Assembly (NCBI RefSeq): GCF_002929375.1
Contig: NZ_PJIP01000001.1
Location: 496,001-560,000, forward strand
Source: Arthrobacter sp. DWC3
Lineage (GTDB): Bacteria; Actinomycetota; Actinomycetes; Actinomycetales; Micrococcaceae
Reading direction: 5' to 3'
DNA: 64,000 bases
The notes beneath the pieces are model-generated. The model was not told where the DNA came from, did no database searches, and worked only from the letters and a program-made list of their open reading frames with translations. The position numbers and the translations under genes were made by a program. Below, piece after piece: positions 54,474 to 63,297 of the stretch (its first letter is position 1; each line of letters starts with the position of its first letter).

Positions 54474-56741
54474 TCAGCCCTGCTGTACCACCAGGGGGTT
54501 GTCGTCCGGTGCGGAGGCCGGGGCATGGGTGCTGATCCAGGCCATGATGTCGGCCGCGGGCAGGGGCCTGGCGAAGTGGAAGCCCTGGGCCAGATCGCAG
54601 CCCAGCGCACGGAGCTCTGCCAGCGTCTCCTCGTTGTCGACGCCTTCGGCGACCACCCTCAGGTCGAGGCTGTGCGCGAGCTCGATGATCGACCCCACGA
54701 GTCCGCCGGCGCGTCGATCCGTGCGCAGGGCGCTGATGAAGGACCGGTCCAGTTTCAGCTCGTCGGCGGGAAGGTCCCGCAGGTAGGCCAGGGAGCTGTA
54801 CCCGGTCCCGAAGTCGTCGATGGAGATCTGGATGCCCGCGGCACGGAGGCGTCCGAGGATCTTCGCGGAATGGGCAGGGTCGGCCATCAGCATGTCCTCG
54901 GTGATCTCGAGCACCAGGCACTCCGGGGGCGTGTCGTGCTCCTCGAGCAGGGTGAGGACCTGCCGGGGCAGGTACTGCTGGATGCAGGATCCGGACAGGT
55001 TCACGGCGACGCTGATCGCCCTCCCGTCGGCGTGCCAGCGCGAGACCTGGCCGACCGCAGCCTCGAGCACGAGCGACGAGAGCTGGGGCATCAGTCCTGC
55101 TTCCTCGGCCAGGGGGAGGAACGACGTCGGTGGCAGCTGTCCGAGGAGCGGGTGGTTCCAGCGGACCAGGGCCTCGACGCTGGTCACGCCGTTGTCGGGG
55201 AGGTGCACCTTGGGCTGGTAGTGCAGCTCGAACTGGTTCTCGGCCAGTGCCGTGCGGAGCTCCTCCAGGGTCCTCAGTTTCCGTGCAGCGCCGTCGTCGT
55301 CCATCGAGCTGTAGAGATGGTGTCCGTCGCGGTTGGCCTTGGCACGGAACATGGCGATGTCCGCCTTGCGCATCAGGAGGCTGATATCCGTCCCGTTCTC
55401 CGGGGTGAGGGCGATGCCGATGCTGACGCTGATCTTGAGGGAAGCCGTGCCGATGAGGACGGGTTCGGCGAGCTCCGCTTCCAGTCGCCTCGCCACCTTG
55501 AGGGCGTCCTCCCTGGACGGGCCGTCGAGGAACACCGCGAACTCGTCGCCGCCGAGCCGTGCGAGGAGGTCGTCCTCCCTCAGCGCCCGGGCGAAGCGCT
55601 CCCCGACCTGGACGAGGAGCGCGTCCCCGGCGTTGTGTCCTAGGGCGTCGTTCACGTCCTTGAATCGGTCGAGGTCGAGGAAGAACAGGGCGCCGGGGCG
55701 GTGCTTGCTCAGTCGTCCGTCCAGATCCGCGATGAATCCCCGGCGGTTCGGCAGGCCCGTCAGTTCGTCCGTGGTCGCGAGGGTGACCAGCAGGCGGTTC
55801 CGGAACAGGAGGGGCGCTGCGGCCAGGAGGAGGGTGAGCGCGGCGAGGACCTGGGCGAGGGGTGCGATGGGCGTCTGGCATCCGATGATCAGGACGGCGA
55901 CGGCCGAGGTGGTGGACACCATCAGGGTGGTGAGGGCGGGCAGGCCGCGGTCCCGGTGGCGGAAGGCCGTCCCGGCCCGGGCCACGCCGTCGATCCACAG
56001 CGTGATGGCGACGATGCCCAGGATCCAGCCCGCATCGACGATCGAGCCGATCGCGTAGTCCTGCACGCCCAGTGCGAAGGCGACGTCCGCGGCGGTGAAG
56101 AGGATCAGTCCTGCGACGAGCACCAGCCAGCGCGGTCCGAGATCGAGCCCGCGGGAGGCCAGGAGGCCGCCGACGGCGGTGATCAGCAGGAGATCGAGAA
56201 GGGGGTAGACCACGACGACGACCATCCCGAACGTGGTGCCGTCACCTACCCCGGCGCTCATGACCGGTGCGAGGATCATGGCCATGAGGGACGCGGCGGC
56301 CACAGCGCCCACCAGGCAGTCCAGCAGCAGGGGCCACGCCGCGCCCTTCAGCTTACGGACCGTCACCACGAGGGCGCCGAGCATGAGCGGGTAGAAGGCG
56401 AAGTAGGCCACATCCGCGGCGGAGACGGCATCGTGGGCCTGCTGCCCGTCGAGTGTCATGACGTAGTAGACGTCGCCGGCGGTGTAGGCCGTCACGGCAG
56501 CCGCACCGATCACCACCTGCCATTGCGACCGGCGCGTCTTCAAAACCGCGCTGATGCACACCGCGACGGCGGAGAGCTCTGCGAGGAGGCCGAGCCAGAT
56601 GCCGACGACGTCGAAGCGCACCAGATCGCCGAGGGGGAGACCGATGACATACAGCGTCGACACCGTCACCAGGACGATCATCGACACCCGGGACACGGCC
56701 GTCCGTTCCACGCTGTCGGATACACGGGCATCAGCAGGCAC
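54474..56741 (-). CDS. Membrane-bound GGDEF-EAL c-di-GMP turnover protein
   Basis: 755 residues. About eight or nine N-terminal helices (1-300) form an unnamed membrane sensor. The GGDEF domain has LARLGGDEFAVFLDG with an I-site REDD five residues before it, so cyclase activity and product inhibition are plausible. The EAL domain has VTSVEALVRWNH, LEITEDML, ISIDDFGTGYSSLAYL and LKLDRSFI, the residues needed for phosphodiesterase activity. Divergent from flagellin, so it may tune motility directly. Direction of net activity is unknown. Confidence 0.94.
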   Translation of the reverse strand: MPADARVSDSVERTAVSRVSMIVLVTVSTLYVIGLPLGDLVRFDVVGIWLGLLAELSAVAVCISAVLKTRRSQWQVVIGAAAVTAYTAGDVYYVMTLDGQQAHDAVSAADVAYFAFYPLMLGALVVTVRKLKGAAWPLLLDCLVGAVAAASLMAMILAPVMSAGVGDGTTFGMVVVVVYPLLDLLLITAVGGLLASRGLDLGPRWLVLVAGLILFTAADVAFALGVQDYAIGSIVDAGWILGIVAITLWIDGVARAGTAFRHRDRGLPALTTLMVSTTSAVAVLIIGCQTPIAPLAQVLAALTLLLAAAPLLFRNRLLVTLATTDELTGLPNRRGFIADLDGRLSKHRPGALFFLDLDRFKDVNDALGHNAGDALLVQVGERFARALREDDLLARLGGDEFAVFLDGPSREDALKVARRLEAELAEPVLIGTASLKISVSIGIALTPENGTDISLLMRKADIAMFRAKANRDGHHLYSSMDDDGAARKLRTLEELRTALAENQFELHYQPKVHLPDNGVTSVEALVRWNHPLLGQLPPTSFLPLAEEAGLMPQLSSLVLEAAVGQVSRWHADGRAISVAVNLSGSCIQQYLPRQVLTLLEEHDTPPECLVLEITEDMLMADPAHSAKILGRLRAAGIQISIDDFGTGYSSLAYLRDLPADELKLDRSFISALRTDRRAGGLVGSIIELAHSLDLRVVAEGVDNEETLAELRALGCDLAQGFHFARPLPAADIMAWISTHAPASAPDDNPLVVQQG

Positions 56742-56930
56742 CCGGCACTTCCTTCCGTTCAGGATCAGGAACCTGACCTTGGAAGGGTGAGCCTACGGCG
56801 GCCTCGCGGGCCCGATAGCCGATCCGGCTCGTCCCGGCGCAACCCACGGTGAAAACTTGGCCTACCTTGCGTCTGGCAGGGCTGCATCGTGTGTGCGATC
56901 CCATGCACGGAAAAAACTTCGAGTGATTGC

Positions 56931-56958
56931 TAACACCCCGGAGGGCCGCTTCCGATAG
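56931..56958 (+). promoter_or_regulatory. Sigma-28-like promoter of the flagellin gene
   Basis: TAACACCC, 12 bases, TCCGATAG; transcription would start about 53 bases before the ATG. The spacer CGGAGGGCC is shared with the flgB promoter. Confidence 0.7.
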
Positions 56959-57018
56959 CTACGGTTGCAGGCCCATGGATGGGCCGGCGATAGCAACCCT
57001 TTCACGGAGGAATACATC

Positions 57019-58182
57019 ATGGGTTTCCAGATCAACACCAACACCGCGGCCAACACCGCATACCGCAACCTCTCCAGCACCCAGAACGACATGTCCAAGT
57101 CGCTGGAGAAGCTGTCCAGCGGTCTCCGCATCAACCGTGCAGCCGACGACGCCGCCGGCCTGGCGATCTCCGAGGGCCTGCGCTCGCAGATCGGCGGCCT
57201 GGGAGTTGCAGCTCGCAACGCCCAGGACGGCATCGGCGTCATCCAGACGGCTGAAGGCGCGCTGGGCGAAGTCCACAGCATCCTGCAGCGCGTGCGTGAC
57301 CTCGCGGTCCAGGCCGGTAACGACTCGAACAACAGTGATTCCCGCAAGGCGATCACAACCGAGGTCGACGGCCTGGTTGAAGAGCTCGATCGTATCTCCC
57401 AGACCACCAACTTCAACGGAACGAAGCTTCTTGACGGGTCTAACCCTTCACTGAGCTTCCAGGTTGGTGCCAACGGTGACCAGGGAAACCAGATCGTGGT
57501 GGACCTGAGCGCCGACGTCGAGACGCTGGCAGCTTCGCTCAAGAGCGCCCCTTCAGGTACGCGAATCACTGTTGACGCCTTCGCAACCAACGGGGACGCA
57601 ACTATTGCGGCTGGACCTCACGCCTTCACCTCGACGAATGGTGGTGTCACGAAGGCAGTCACCGTCACTGCAACAGCGGCGACCAGCGTTGAAGAATATG
57701 CAGCTCAGCTGGAAGCGAACAAGGACTTCTCCGCCAACTTCAGCGTGGCGGTGGAAACCAACGCCAACGGAACCGGCACCGGGATCATTGTCACGGCCAA
57801 GGACGGTGGAGTCGCTTCATACACCACGGCAAATGGACTCACGGACAAGGGTGCTGCTACCACGCCTCCGGGTGGAGCTGGACTGGATTTCAGCACAGCA
57901 GCGGGCGCGAAGGCCGCTATCGCAACAATCGATGACAAGATCACCTCGATTTCCACTGCCCGCGCTGAGCTCGGTGCTGTGCAGAACCGCTTCGAGTCCG
58001 CGATCAACAGCATCAACGTCACGCAGGAGAACCTCTCGGCGGCCAAGTCCCGCATCACGGACACCGACATGGCGAAGGAGATGGCGGACTTCACCCGTTC
58101 GAACATCCTCTCGCAGGCCGGTACCGCGATGCTGGCCCAGGCCAACCAGATGAACCAGGGTGTCCTTCAGCTCCTCCGCTAG
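57019..58182 (+). CDS. fliC: Flagellin
   Basis: 387 residues from ATG 57019, with GGAGGA upstream; an in-frame ATG at 56965 has none. Conserved N-terminal D0/D1 (MGFQINTNTAANTAYRNLSS, SSGLRINRAADDAAGLAISE) and C-terminal D1/D0 (SRITDTDMAKEMADFTRSNI, LSQAGTAMLAQANQMNQGVL). The variable middle (about 165-300) is Thr/Ala-rich and shorter than in enterobacteria. Only one flagellin gene is seen here. A strong hairpin follows, so fliD may be expressed separately. Confidence 0.96.
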   Translation: MGFQINTNTAANTAYRNLSSTQNDMSKSLEKLSSGLRINRAADDAAGLAISEGLRSQIGGLGVAARNAQDGIGVIQTAEGALGEVHSILQRVRDLAVQAGNDSNNSDSRKAITTEVDGLVEELDRISQTTNFNGTKLLDGSNPSLSFQVGANGDQGNQIVVDLSADVETLAASLKSAPSGTRITVDAFATNGDATIAAGPHAFTSTNGGVTKAVTVTATAATSVEEYAAQLEANKDFSANFSVAVETNANGTGTGIIVTAKDGGVASYTTANGLTDKGAATTPPGGAGLDFSTAAGAKAAIATIDDKITSISTARAELGAVQNRFESAINSINVTQENLSAAKSRITDTDMAKEMADFTRSNILSQAGTAMLAQANQMNQGVLQLLR

Positions 58183-58204
58183 GCGGTGAGTTCGTAGGCA
58201 AGAG

Positions 58205-58253
58205 TGCACGGTGGCGGGTCCGATCCTGGACCGAGAGGGCCCGCCACCGTGCA
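58205..58253 (+). terminator. Terminator downstream of flagellin
   Basis: TGCACGGTGGCGGG pairs with CCCGCCACCGTGCA across a 21-nt loop that itself holds a GGTCC-like inner pairing. Lies 22 bp after the flagellin stop. Confidence 0.8.
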
Positions 58254-58327
58254 TTCGCCTCGAAGCATCCCGATGAAGCCGCAGCTGAATCCCGAGCACA
58301 TCCCCGTCCCACCCGAGAGGTAGACCC

Positions 58328-59701
58328 ATGGCGTTCTCCATCGACGGCATCGCGAGCGGGCTGGACACCACCAACATGATCAACCAGCTCATGCAGCTGG
58401 AAGCACGCCCGCAGACCATTCTCAAGGCGAAGGTCACCTCGACGCAGGGCTTCGTCACCGCCCTGCAGCAGCTGAACACCCGCCTGAGCTCCCTGACCGA
58501 GCTCGCCACCAAGACCGCGAAACCCGCAGCCCTCGACGTCTACAAGGCCACCGGCAGCTCCGATGCCGCCACCGCGACCGCGACGTCCAGTGCCGGCGCC
58601 GGCTCCCTCGACTTCACCGTGAAGCAGCTCGCGCAGTCGCAGTCCTCCGTCACGGGCGCCATGACCGTGTTCTCACCCGAAGCCTCCACGCTCACCCTGC
58701 GCGCACAGGACGGCACCATCACCGAGGTGAAGACCAGCGGCACGCTCGACGACGTCGTCACCCAGGTCAACAAGGCCGATGTGGGTATCACCGCGACGAA
58801 GGTCAGCACCGGGACCGTCGGCGGTGTGCAGCAGTTCCGTCTCCAGTTCACGGCCCAGGAGCCCGGCAGGGAGCACGGCTTCTCCGCGTTCCGTGGCACG
58901 GCCGCCGACCTGACCGCGGGAACCGCGACGGACCTCTTCGTCGAAACCGGAGCCGCCACGGTCCGCGCCGCACAGGACGCCGAAGTGGTCCTCTGGGGCG
59001 GTACCACCGCGGAGCAGACGGTCAAGTCGTCGTCGAACTCCTTCGCCGACATCCTCCCCGGAGTGTCGGTGACGGTCAGCAAGACGACCAAGGAGCCGGT
59101 GTCCGTCACGGTGTCCCGCGACGCCGGCGCCGCCACGAAGCTGGCCTCGGACCTCGTAGACGCGCTGCGCGGCGTCTTCTCGTTCGTGGACAGCAACACC
59201 AAGGTGGCGCCCGGGCTGACAGTCGGCGGTCCTCCGATCCCGGGCCGGTTCACGGGGGACAGCTCAGTCCGCGGCATTACGCAATCGGTGCTGAGGGCCG
59301 CCAGCGACCCCGTGAACGGGAAATCGACGTCGGAGTTCGGCATCACGCTGACCCGCTCCGGGACCGTGGAGTTCGACGCCACGAAGTTCACCGCCGCGCT
59401 CGCGAAGGATCCGGCCGTCGTGAAGGACGCCCTCACCGAGCTCGCCACGCGTGTCGCGGACGCCGGCAAGGCCGCCTCCGACAAGTTCGACGGCGAGCTG
59501 ACCACCCGTATCAAGAACCAGGAATCGACGGTCCGCACCCTCAACGAGCAGGTGTCCGGTTGGGACCAGCGGCTCGAGAAACGCCGGGCGACCCTCGAAC
59601 GCACCTACTCGGCGCTCGAGGTCCAGCTCTCACAACTCCAATCACAGGGGGACTGGCTGTCATCCCAGCTGGCAGGCCTCCCGACCGGAAGCGGGCTCTA
59701 G
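58328..59701 (+). CDS. fliD: Flagellar filament cap protein FliD (HAP2)
   Basis: 457 residues. N-terminal MAFSIDGIASGLDTTNMINQ and LMQLEARPQTIL match FliD_N; a Thr/Val-rich middle carries the outer domains; the C-terminal coiled coil (LNEQVSGWDQRLEKRRATLE and VQLSQLQSQGDWLSSQLAGL) matches FliD_C. Caps the growing filament. GAGAGG precedes the ATG. fliS begins directly after its stop codon. Confidence 0.94.
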   Translation: MAFSIDGIASGLDTTNMINQLMQLEARPQTILKAKVTSTQGFVTALQQLNTRLSSLTELATKTAKPAALDVYKATGSSDAATATATSSAGAGSLDFTVKQLAQSQSSVTGAMTVFSPEASTLTLRAQDGTITEVKTSGTLDDVVTQVNKADVGITATKVSTGTVGGVQQFRLQFTAQEPGREHGFSAFRGTAADLTAGTATDLFVETGAATVRAAQDAEVVLWGGTTAEQTVKSSSNSFADILPGVSVTVSKTTKEPVSVTVSRDAGAATKLASDLVDALRGVFSFVDSNTKVAPGLTVGGPPIPGRFTGDSSVRGITQSVLRAASDPVNGKSTSEFGITLTRSGTVEFDATKFTAALAKDPAVVKDALTELATRVADAGKAASDKFDGELTTRIKNQESTVRTLNEQVSGWDQRLEKRRATLERTYSALEVQLSQLQSQGDWLSSQLAGLPTGSGL

Positions 59702-60148
59702 ATGCTGCAGATGAACGGATACCAGGCCAAGCGGTCACAGTACGTGCAGGACGCCGTCCTGTCGGCGACGCCCGCCGGGCTCCTGACCATGCTCTACGAC
59801 CGGCTGCTGCTCGACCTCGCACGGGCGGGGGTCGCCCAGGAATCGGGCGACTGGGCTGTGGCGTCCCAGAACCTCCTGCATGCGCAGGACATCGTCGGTG
59901 AGCTGATGTCCTCGCTGCGCACCGACGTCTGGGATGGTGCTGAGGGCCTGATGTCCCTCTACACCTACGTGCGGCAGACCCTGATGGAAGCCAACACCCG
60001 GCGGGATCGGGCCAGGACGGCGGAGTGCGCCGAGATCCTGGAACCTCTGCGCCAGGCATGGCACGAGGCGGCGTGGGCCAACCAGTCGGCCGTCGCCCCC
60101 CAGGACCAGAAGGCACCCCGCTCGCTGGGAGTCCTCGGGGTTGGCTGA
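59702..60148 (+). CDS. fliS: Flagellin export chaperone FliS
   Basis: 148 residues; the ATG follows the fliD TAG directly. YVQDAVLSATPAGLLTMLYD and RLLLDLARAGVA are the FliS signature; LMSLYTYVRQTLMEANTRRD completes the helical bundle. Binds flagellin and prevents early polymerisation. ATG 59711 would give a slightly shorter form. Confidence 0.93.
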   Translation: MLQMNGYQAKRSQYVQDAVLSATPAGLLTMLYDRLLLDLARAGVAQESGDWAVASQNLLHAQDIVGELMSSLRTDVWDGAEGLMSLYTYVRQTLMEANTRRDRARTAECAEILEPLRQAWHEAAWANQSAVAPQDQKAPRSLGVLGVG

Positions 60149-60494
60149 GGATCCAGCCCTCACGGCCTGGACGGCCGCACTCGACGCCCTCGAAGACGTG
60201 CTCGACACCCTCGAGGCAGCCGCCGCGACCCTCGGCGACGAGGAGACAGCAGCGGGGCCGGAACTCCTCCGTCAGGCCGGAGCCTCCGTGGACTGGACGC
60301 CGCCGCACGTCGGCAGCCCCCTGCCCGCCTCCCTCGTGCCGCGGGCACAGCGCATCCGCGAGCGCCAGCAGGCCGTACTCACCCGACTGAGCGCCGACGC
60401 CGACACCCTGCGGCGCCACCGGAGCGCCCTCGGGTCGGTCCATGCAGCGACGGTGCCGCAGCAGCCCGCCGTCTACCTCGACGTCACGGGCTGA
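60141..60494 (+). CDS. Small helical protein in the fliT position
   Basis: 117 residues from TTG 60141, overlapping the fliS end by eight bases. Sequence is mostly helical (LTAWTAALDALEDVLDTLEA, LVPRAQRIRERQQAVLTRLS) with a Pro-rich middle. Gene order fliC-fliD-fliS-X matches fliT, the FliD chaperone, but I cannot claim homology. The TTG start is a guess driven by coupling. Confidence 0.65.
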   Translation: MAEDPALTAWTAALDALEDVLDTLEAAAATLGDEETAAGPELLRQAGASVDWTPPHVGSPLPASLVPRAQRIRERQQAVLTRLSADADTLRRHRSALGSVHAATVPQQPAVYLDVTG

Positions 60495-60513
60495 AAGCTT
60501 TTCCTCAGGTGCC

Positions 60514-60541
60514 TTACACACGGAGGGCCCGCGTCCGATAG
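60514..60541 (+). promoter_or_regulatory. Sigma-28-like promoter of flgB operon
   Basis: TTACACAC, 12 bases, TCCGATAG, nearly identical to the flagellin promoter. Lies about 78 bp before the flgB start. Confidence 0.7.
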
Positions 60542-60618
60542 TGGACTGTGAGCATGGATCGCTCACCCTCAGGCCATGGATCGGCCGCTCAGCCTTGTCT
60601 GCAGAAGGTCCTCCCGCC

Positions 60619-60960
60619 GTGCTCGATTCCGTGTCATCACTCGCCCTGCGCAGTGCCCTCGACGGGCTCGCCCTCCGCCAGCGCGTCACAGCGAACAACA
60701 TCGCGAACGTCAACACCCCTGGCTTCCAGGCCCAGCGCGTGAGCTTCGAGGATTCCCTCGCACGCTCCGTCGCCGTGGGGGACGGGAGCGTGCAGGCCAC
60801 CACGGACACGTCCCTGGAACCGACCCGGCTGAACGGCAGCAACGTCAACCTGGACACCGAGACGCTCTCGAACATCGATACCGTGCTCCGCTTCCAGTTC
60901 GCCGCACGCGCCGCCGAGGGCCCTTTCACCAGTATCCGCACGGCCCTGAGGACCTCCTGA
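60619..60960 (+). CDS. flgB: Flagellar basal-body rod protein FlgB
   Basis: 113 residues from GTG 60619 (M-LDSVSSLALRSALDGL), the start that best matches FlgB; upstream in-frame codons cross the promoter. The rod signature ALRQRVTANNIANVNTPGFQ is clear and the C-terminal part LRFQFAARAAEGPFTSIRTA fits. Proximal rod subunit in the cell envelope. Overlaps flgC as TGATG. Confidence 0.93.
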   Translation: MLDSVSSLALRSALDGLALRQRVTANNIANVNTPGFQAQRVSFEDSLARSVAVGDGSVQATTDTSLEPTRLNGSNVNLDTETLSNIDTVLRFQFAARAAEGPFTSIRTALRTS

Positions 60961-61352
60961 TGACCTTCGACGCGATCGGCATCTCCGGCACGGGTCTCAC
61001 CCTGCACCGCAAATGGCTCGACGCCGTCGCGGACAACATGGCCAACGCCAACACGGTGACCTCCACCGACGGCGCCGCCTTCCAGCAGCGCTACATCACG
61101 GCGCGCGCGGACGAGAACGGGCAGGGCGCCTACGTGGCCGGCGCCGAGTTCGGCAGCGCCGAAGGCCGCCTGGTCCATGAACCCGGCCACCCCCTGGCCG
61201 ACGAGGACGGGTACGTCCGCTACCCGGACATCGACATGAGCGTCCAGATGGGGCAGCTCATCATGGCGCAGCGGGGCTACCAGGCCAATGCCGCCGTCGT
61301 CGACCGTGCGAAGGCCACCTACGAGGCCGCCCTCCAGATTGGACGTTCCTGA
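60960..61352 (+). CDS. flgC: Flagellar basal-body rod protein FlgC
   Basis: 130 residues. N-terminal IGISGTGLTLHRKWLDAVAD and NMANANTV, and the C-terminal DMSVQMGQLIMAQRGYQANA AVVD are the FlgC pattern. Rod subunit next to FlgB. Both ends overlap neighbours by TGATG, so translation is coupled. Confidence 0.94.
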   Translation: MTFDAIGISGTGLTLHRKWLDAVADNMANANTVTSTDGAAFQQRYITARADENGQGAYVAGAEFGSAEGRLVHEPGHPLADEDGYVRYPDIDMSVQMGQLIMAQRGYQANAAVVDRAKATYEAALQIGRS

Positions 61353-61660
61353 TGCCCGTTCCCGCGATCGGCGCGGTCCAGCCCGCCGCCACCTCCTACC
61401 TGCCGTCCATCGGCGTCGACCTCGCCTCCGACGCCGGCGGGCAGGGTTTCGCGACCTCGCTGACGGCGGCCGTGGACAACGTGCGGTCCCTCCAGTCGAC
61501 ATCGAACGAACTGGCCGTGCAGGCCGTGACGGGCGACCTGACCGACATCCACAACGCCACCCTCGCCTCCACCCGTGCCCAGGTGACGCTCGAACTCGTC
61601 GCGGCCGTCCGGAACAAGGGCGTTGACGCCTTCAACGAGATCATGAGGATGCAGGCCTGA
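61352..61660 (+). CDS. fliE: Flagellar hook-basal body protein FliE
   Basis: 102 residues. The C-terminal half DIHNATLASTRAQVTLELVA and AVRNKGVDAFNEIMRMQ matches FliE, the adaptor between MS ring and rod. The N-terminus is short and Pro/Ala-rich. Start overlaps the flgC stop, and its stop overlaps fliF, both as TGATG. Confidence 0.92.
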   Translation: MPVPAIGAVQPAATSYLPSIGVDLASDAGGQGFATSLTAAVDNVRSLQSTSNELAVQAVTGDLTDIHNATLASTRAQVTLELVAAVRNKGVDAFNEIMRMQA

Positions 61661-63297
61661 TGCCCACACCCCTGTCCACCGCCGCGACCCGCCTCGGCGA
61701 CGCCGTGAAGAGCTTCACCATCGCCCAGCGCACCATCGCCCTCATCGGCGTCGCCGTGCTCGTGCTCGGCGGGATCGCGCTCACGTCCTGGCTCTCCAAG
61801 CCCTCCTACACGCCGCTCTTCTCCGGCCTGAGCGGCGAGGACGCCAGCACCATCGTCGACCAGCTGCAGACCGACGGCGTACCGTACGAGCTGACCCAGG
61901 GCGGCGGCACCATCCTCGTGCCCGAGAGCGCCGTGTACGACCAGCGGATCAAGGCAGCCTCCGCGGGCCTGCCGTCGTCGTCCACCGCGGGCTACTCCCT
62001 GCTGGACGACATGGGGGTCACGTCCTCGGAGTTCCAGCAGTCCACCACCTACAAGCGCGCCCTCGAGGGCGAGCTCGCCGCGACGGTGTCCGCGATCGAC
62101 GGCGTCAAGGCCGCCACGGTGCGCCTCGCGATCCCCGAGGACACGGTGTTCGTCGCGGAGCAGGGCAAGCCGACCGCGTCGGTCTTCGTCGAGACCAACC
62201 CCGGCTCCACGCTCTCGAGCGACCAGGTGCAGGCCATCACCCACCTGACGTCCGCCTCGATCGACCGCATGGACGCGGCGGACGTCGCCGTCATCGATGC
62301 CGAGGGCCGCGTGCTCTCAGCCGTCGGTGTCGGCGCCACCGGGGGTGCGGACCAGCAGGCCTCCGACTACGAGGAGCGCATCCGGGCGTCCGTGCAGGCG
62401 ATGCTGGACCGTGTGGTCGGAGCGGGCAACGCCACCGTCGCCGTCGCCGCGGACATGAAGCTCGCGAGCGCGGAACGGGTCGAGGAGAGCTTCACGACGC
62501 CGGACAACGCGCCGGCCCTCAACGAGTCCACCACCACCGAGGCCTACGAGGGCGCCGGTGGAGGGAACGCGGGTATCCTCGGGCCGGACAACGTGGCTGT
62601 CCCCGAAGGTGGTGCGAACGGCGACGGCACCTTCAACTCGGAGACCAGCACGCGCAACAACGCCGTGAACAAGACCACCGAGTCCACCACCGTGCCGGCC
62701 GGCGGCATCAACCGTCAGACCATCTCCGTCGCCGTGAACCAGGGTGCCACGGCCAACATGGACGTCACGGCCCTGACGGCGCTCGTCTCCAGCGCAGCCG
62801 GTATCGACGCCGCCCGCGGGGACGTGGTGACGGTCGAGGAACTGCCGTTCAACGAGGCGGGTGCCGATGCCGCGGCGGAGGCCCTCGCCGAGGCGGAGGC
62901 CGCACAGGCGGAGCAGCAGCGGGCGGACCTCATCCGCACGCTCTCCATCGTCGCGGCCATCATCCTCGTCGCCATCGTCGCGCTCATCGTGTACGCCCGC
63001 CGCTCCCGGCGCCAGCGGCGCGAGCCCCTCGACCTCGGTGAACTGCAGGGCGTCTACCCGGCGATCCCGGGCCCCAGCACGCCGGCCCTCGATCCGGCGA
63101 TCGTGCTGCCCCCGCTGGAGCCCGCCCCGAACACCACCACCATCGACGTCGCCGCGGTGCAGAGCGCCCTGGCGGCGCAGTCGGCCGAATCCGAGCTGGA
63201 CCGCATGCGCGCCGACATCGACGCCCTTGCCACGCAGGATCCGGCGAAGACGGCCGAGTTCCTGCGCAGCATGATGGATGACAGGCAGAGCGTATGA
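61660..63297 (+). CDS. fliF: Flagellar MS-ring protein FliF
   Basis: 545 residues. One N-terminal helix (RTIALIGVAVLVLGGIALTS), periplasmic ring-building motifs (PLFSGLSGEDASTIVDQLQT, ATVRLAIPEDTVFV, PTASVFVETNPG), a Gly/Asn/Thr-rich loop, a second helix (IVAAIILVAIVALIVYARRS) and a C-terminal cytoplasmic tail that binds FliG. Base of the flagellar motor in the inner membrane. Its stop overlaps fliG as ATGA. Confidence 0.95.
   Translation: MPTPLSTAATRLGDAVKSFTIAQRTIALIGVAVLVLGGIALTSWLSKPSYTPLFSGLSGEDASTIVDQLQTDGVPYELTQGGGTILVPESAVYDQRIKAASAGLPSSSTAGYSLLDDMGVTSSEFQQSTTYKRALEGELAATVSAIDGVKAATVRLAIPEDTVFVAEQGKPTASVFVETNPGSTLSSDQVQAITHLTSASIDRMDAADVAVIDAEGRVLSAVGVGATGGADQQASDYEERIRASVQAMLDRVVGAGNATVAVAADMKLASAERVEESFTTPDNAPALNESTTTEAYEGAGGGNAGILGPDNVAVPEGGANGDGTFNSETSTRNNAVNKTTESTTVPAGGINRQTISVAVNQGATANMDVTALTALVSSAAGIDAARGDVVTVEELPFNEAGADAAAEALAEAEAAQAEQQRADLIRTLSIVAAIILVAIVALIVYARRSRRQRREPLDLGELQGVYPAIPGPSTPALDPAIVLPPLEPAPNTTTIDVAAVQSALAAQSAESELDRMRADIDALATQDPAKTAEFLRSMMDDRQSV

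Noticed and set aside
56805-56816. Fourth CCGATAG upstream of flagellin as another sigma-28 promoter
   Set aside because: No TTAC/TAAC element at the right distance; likely chance.
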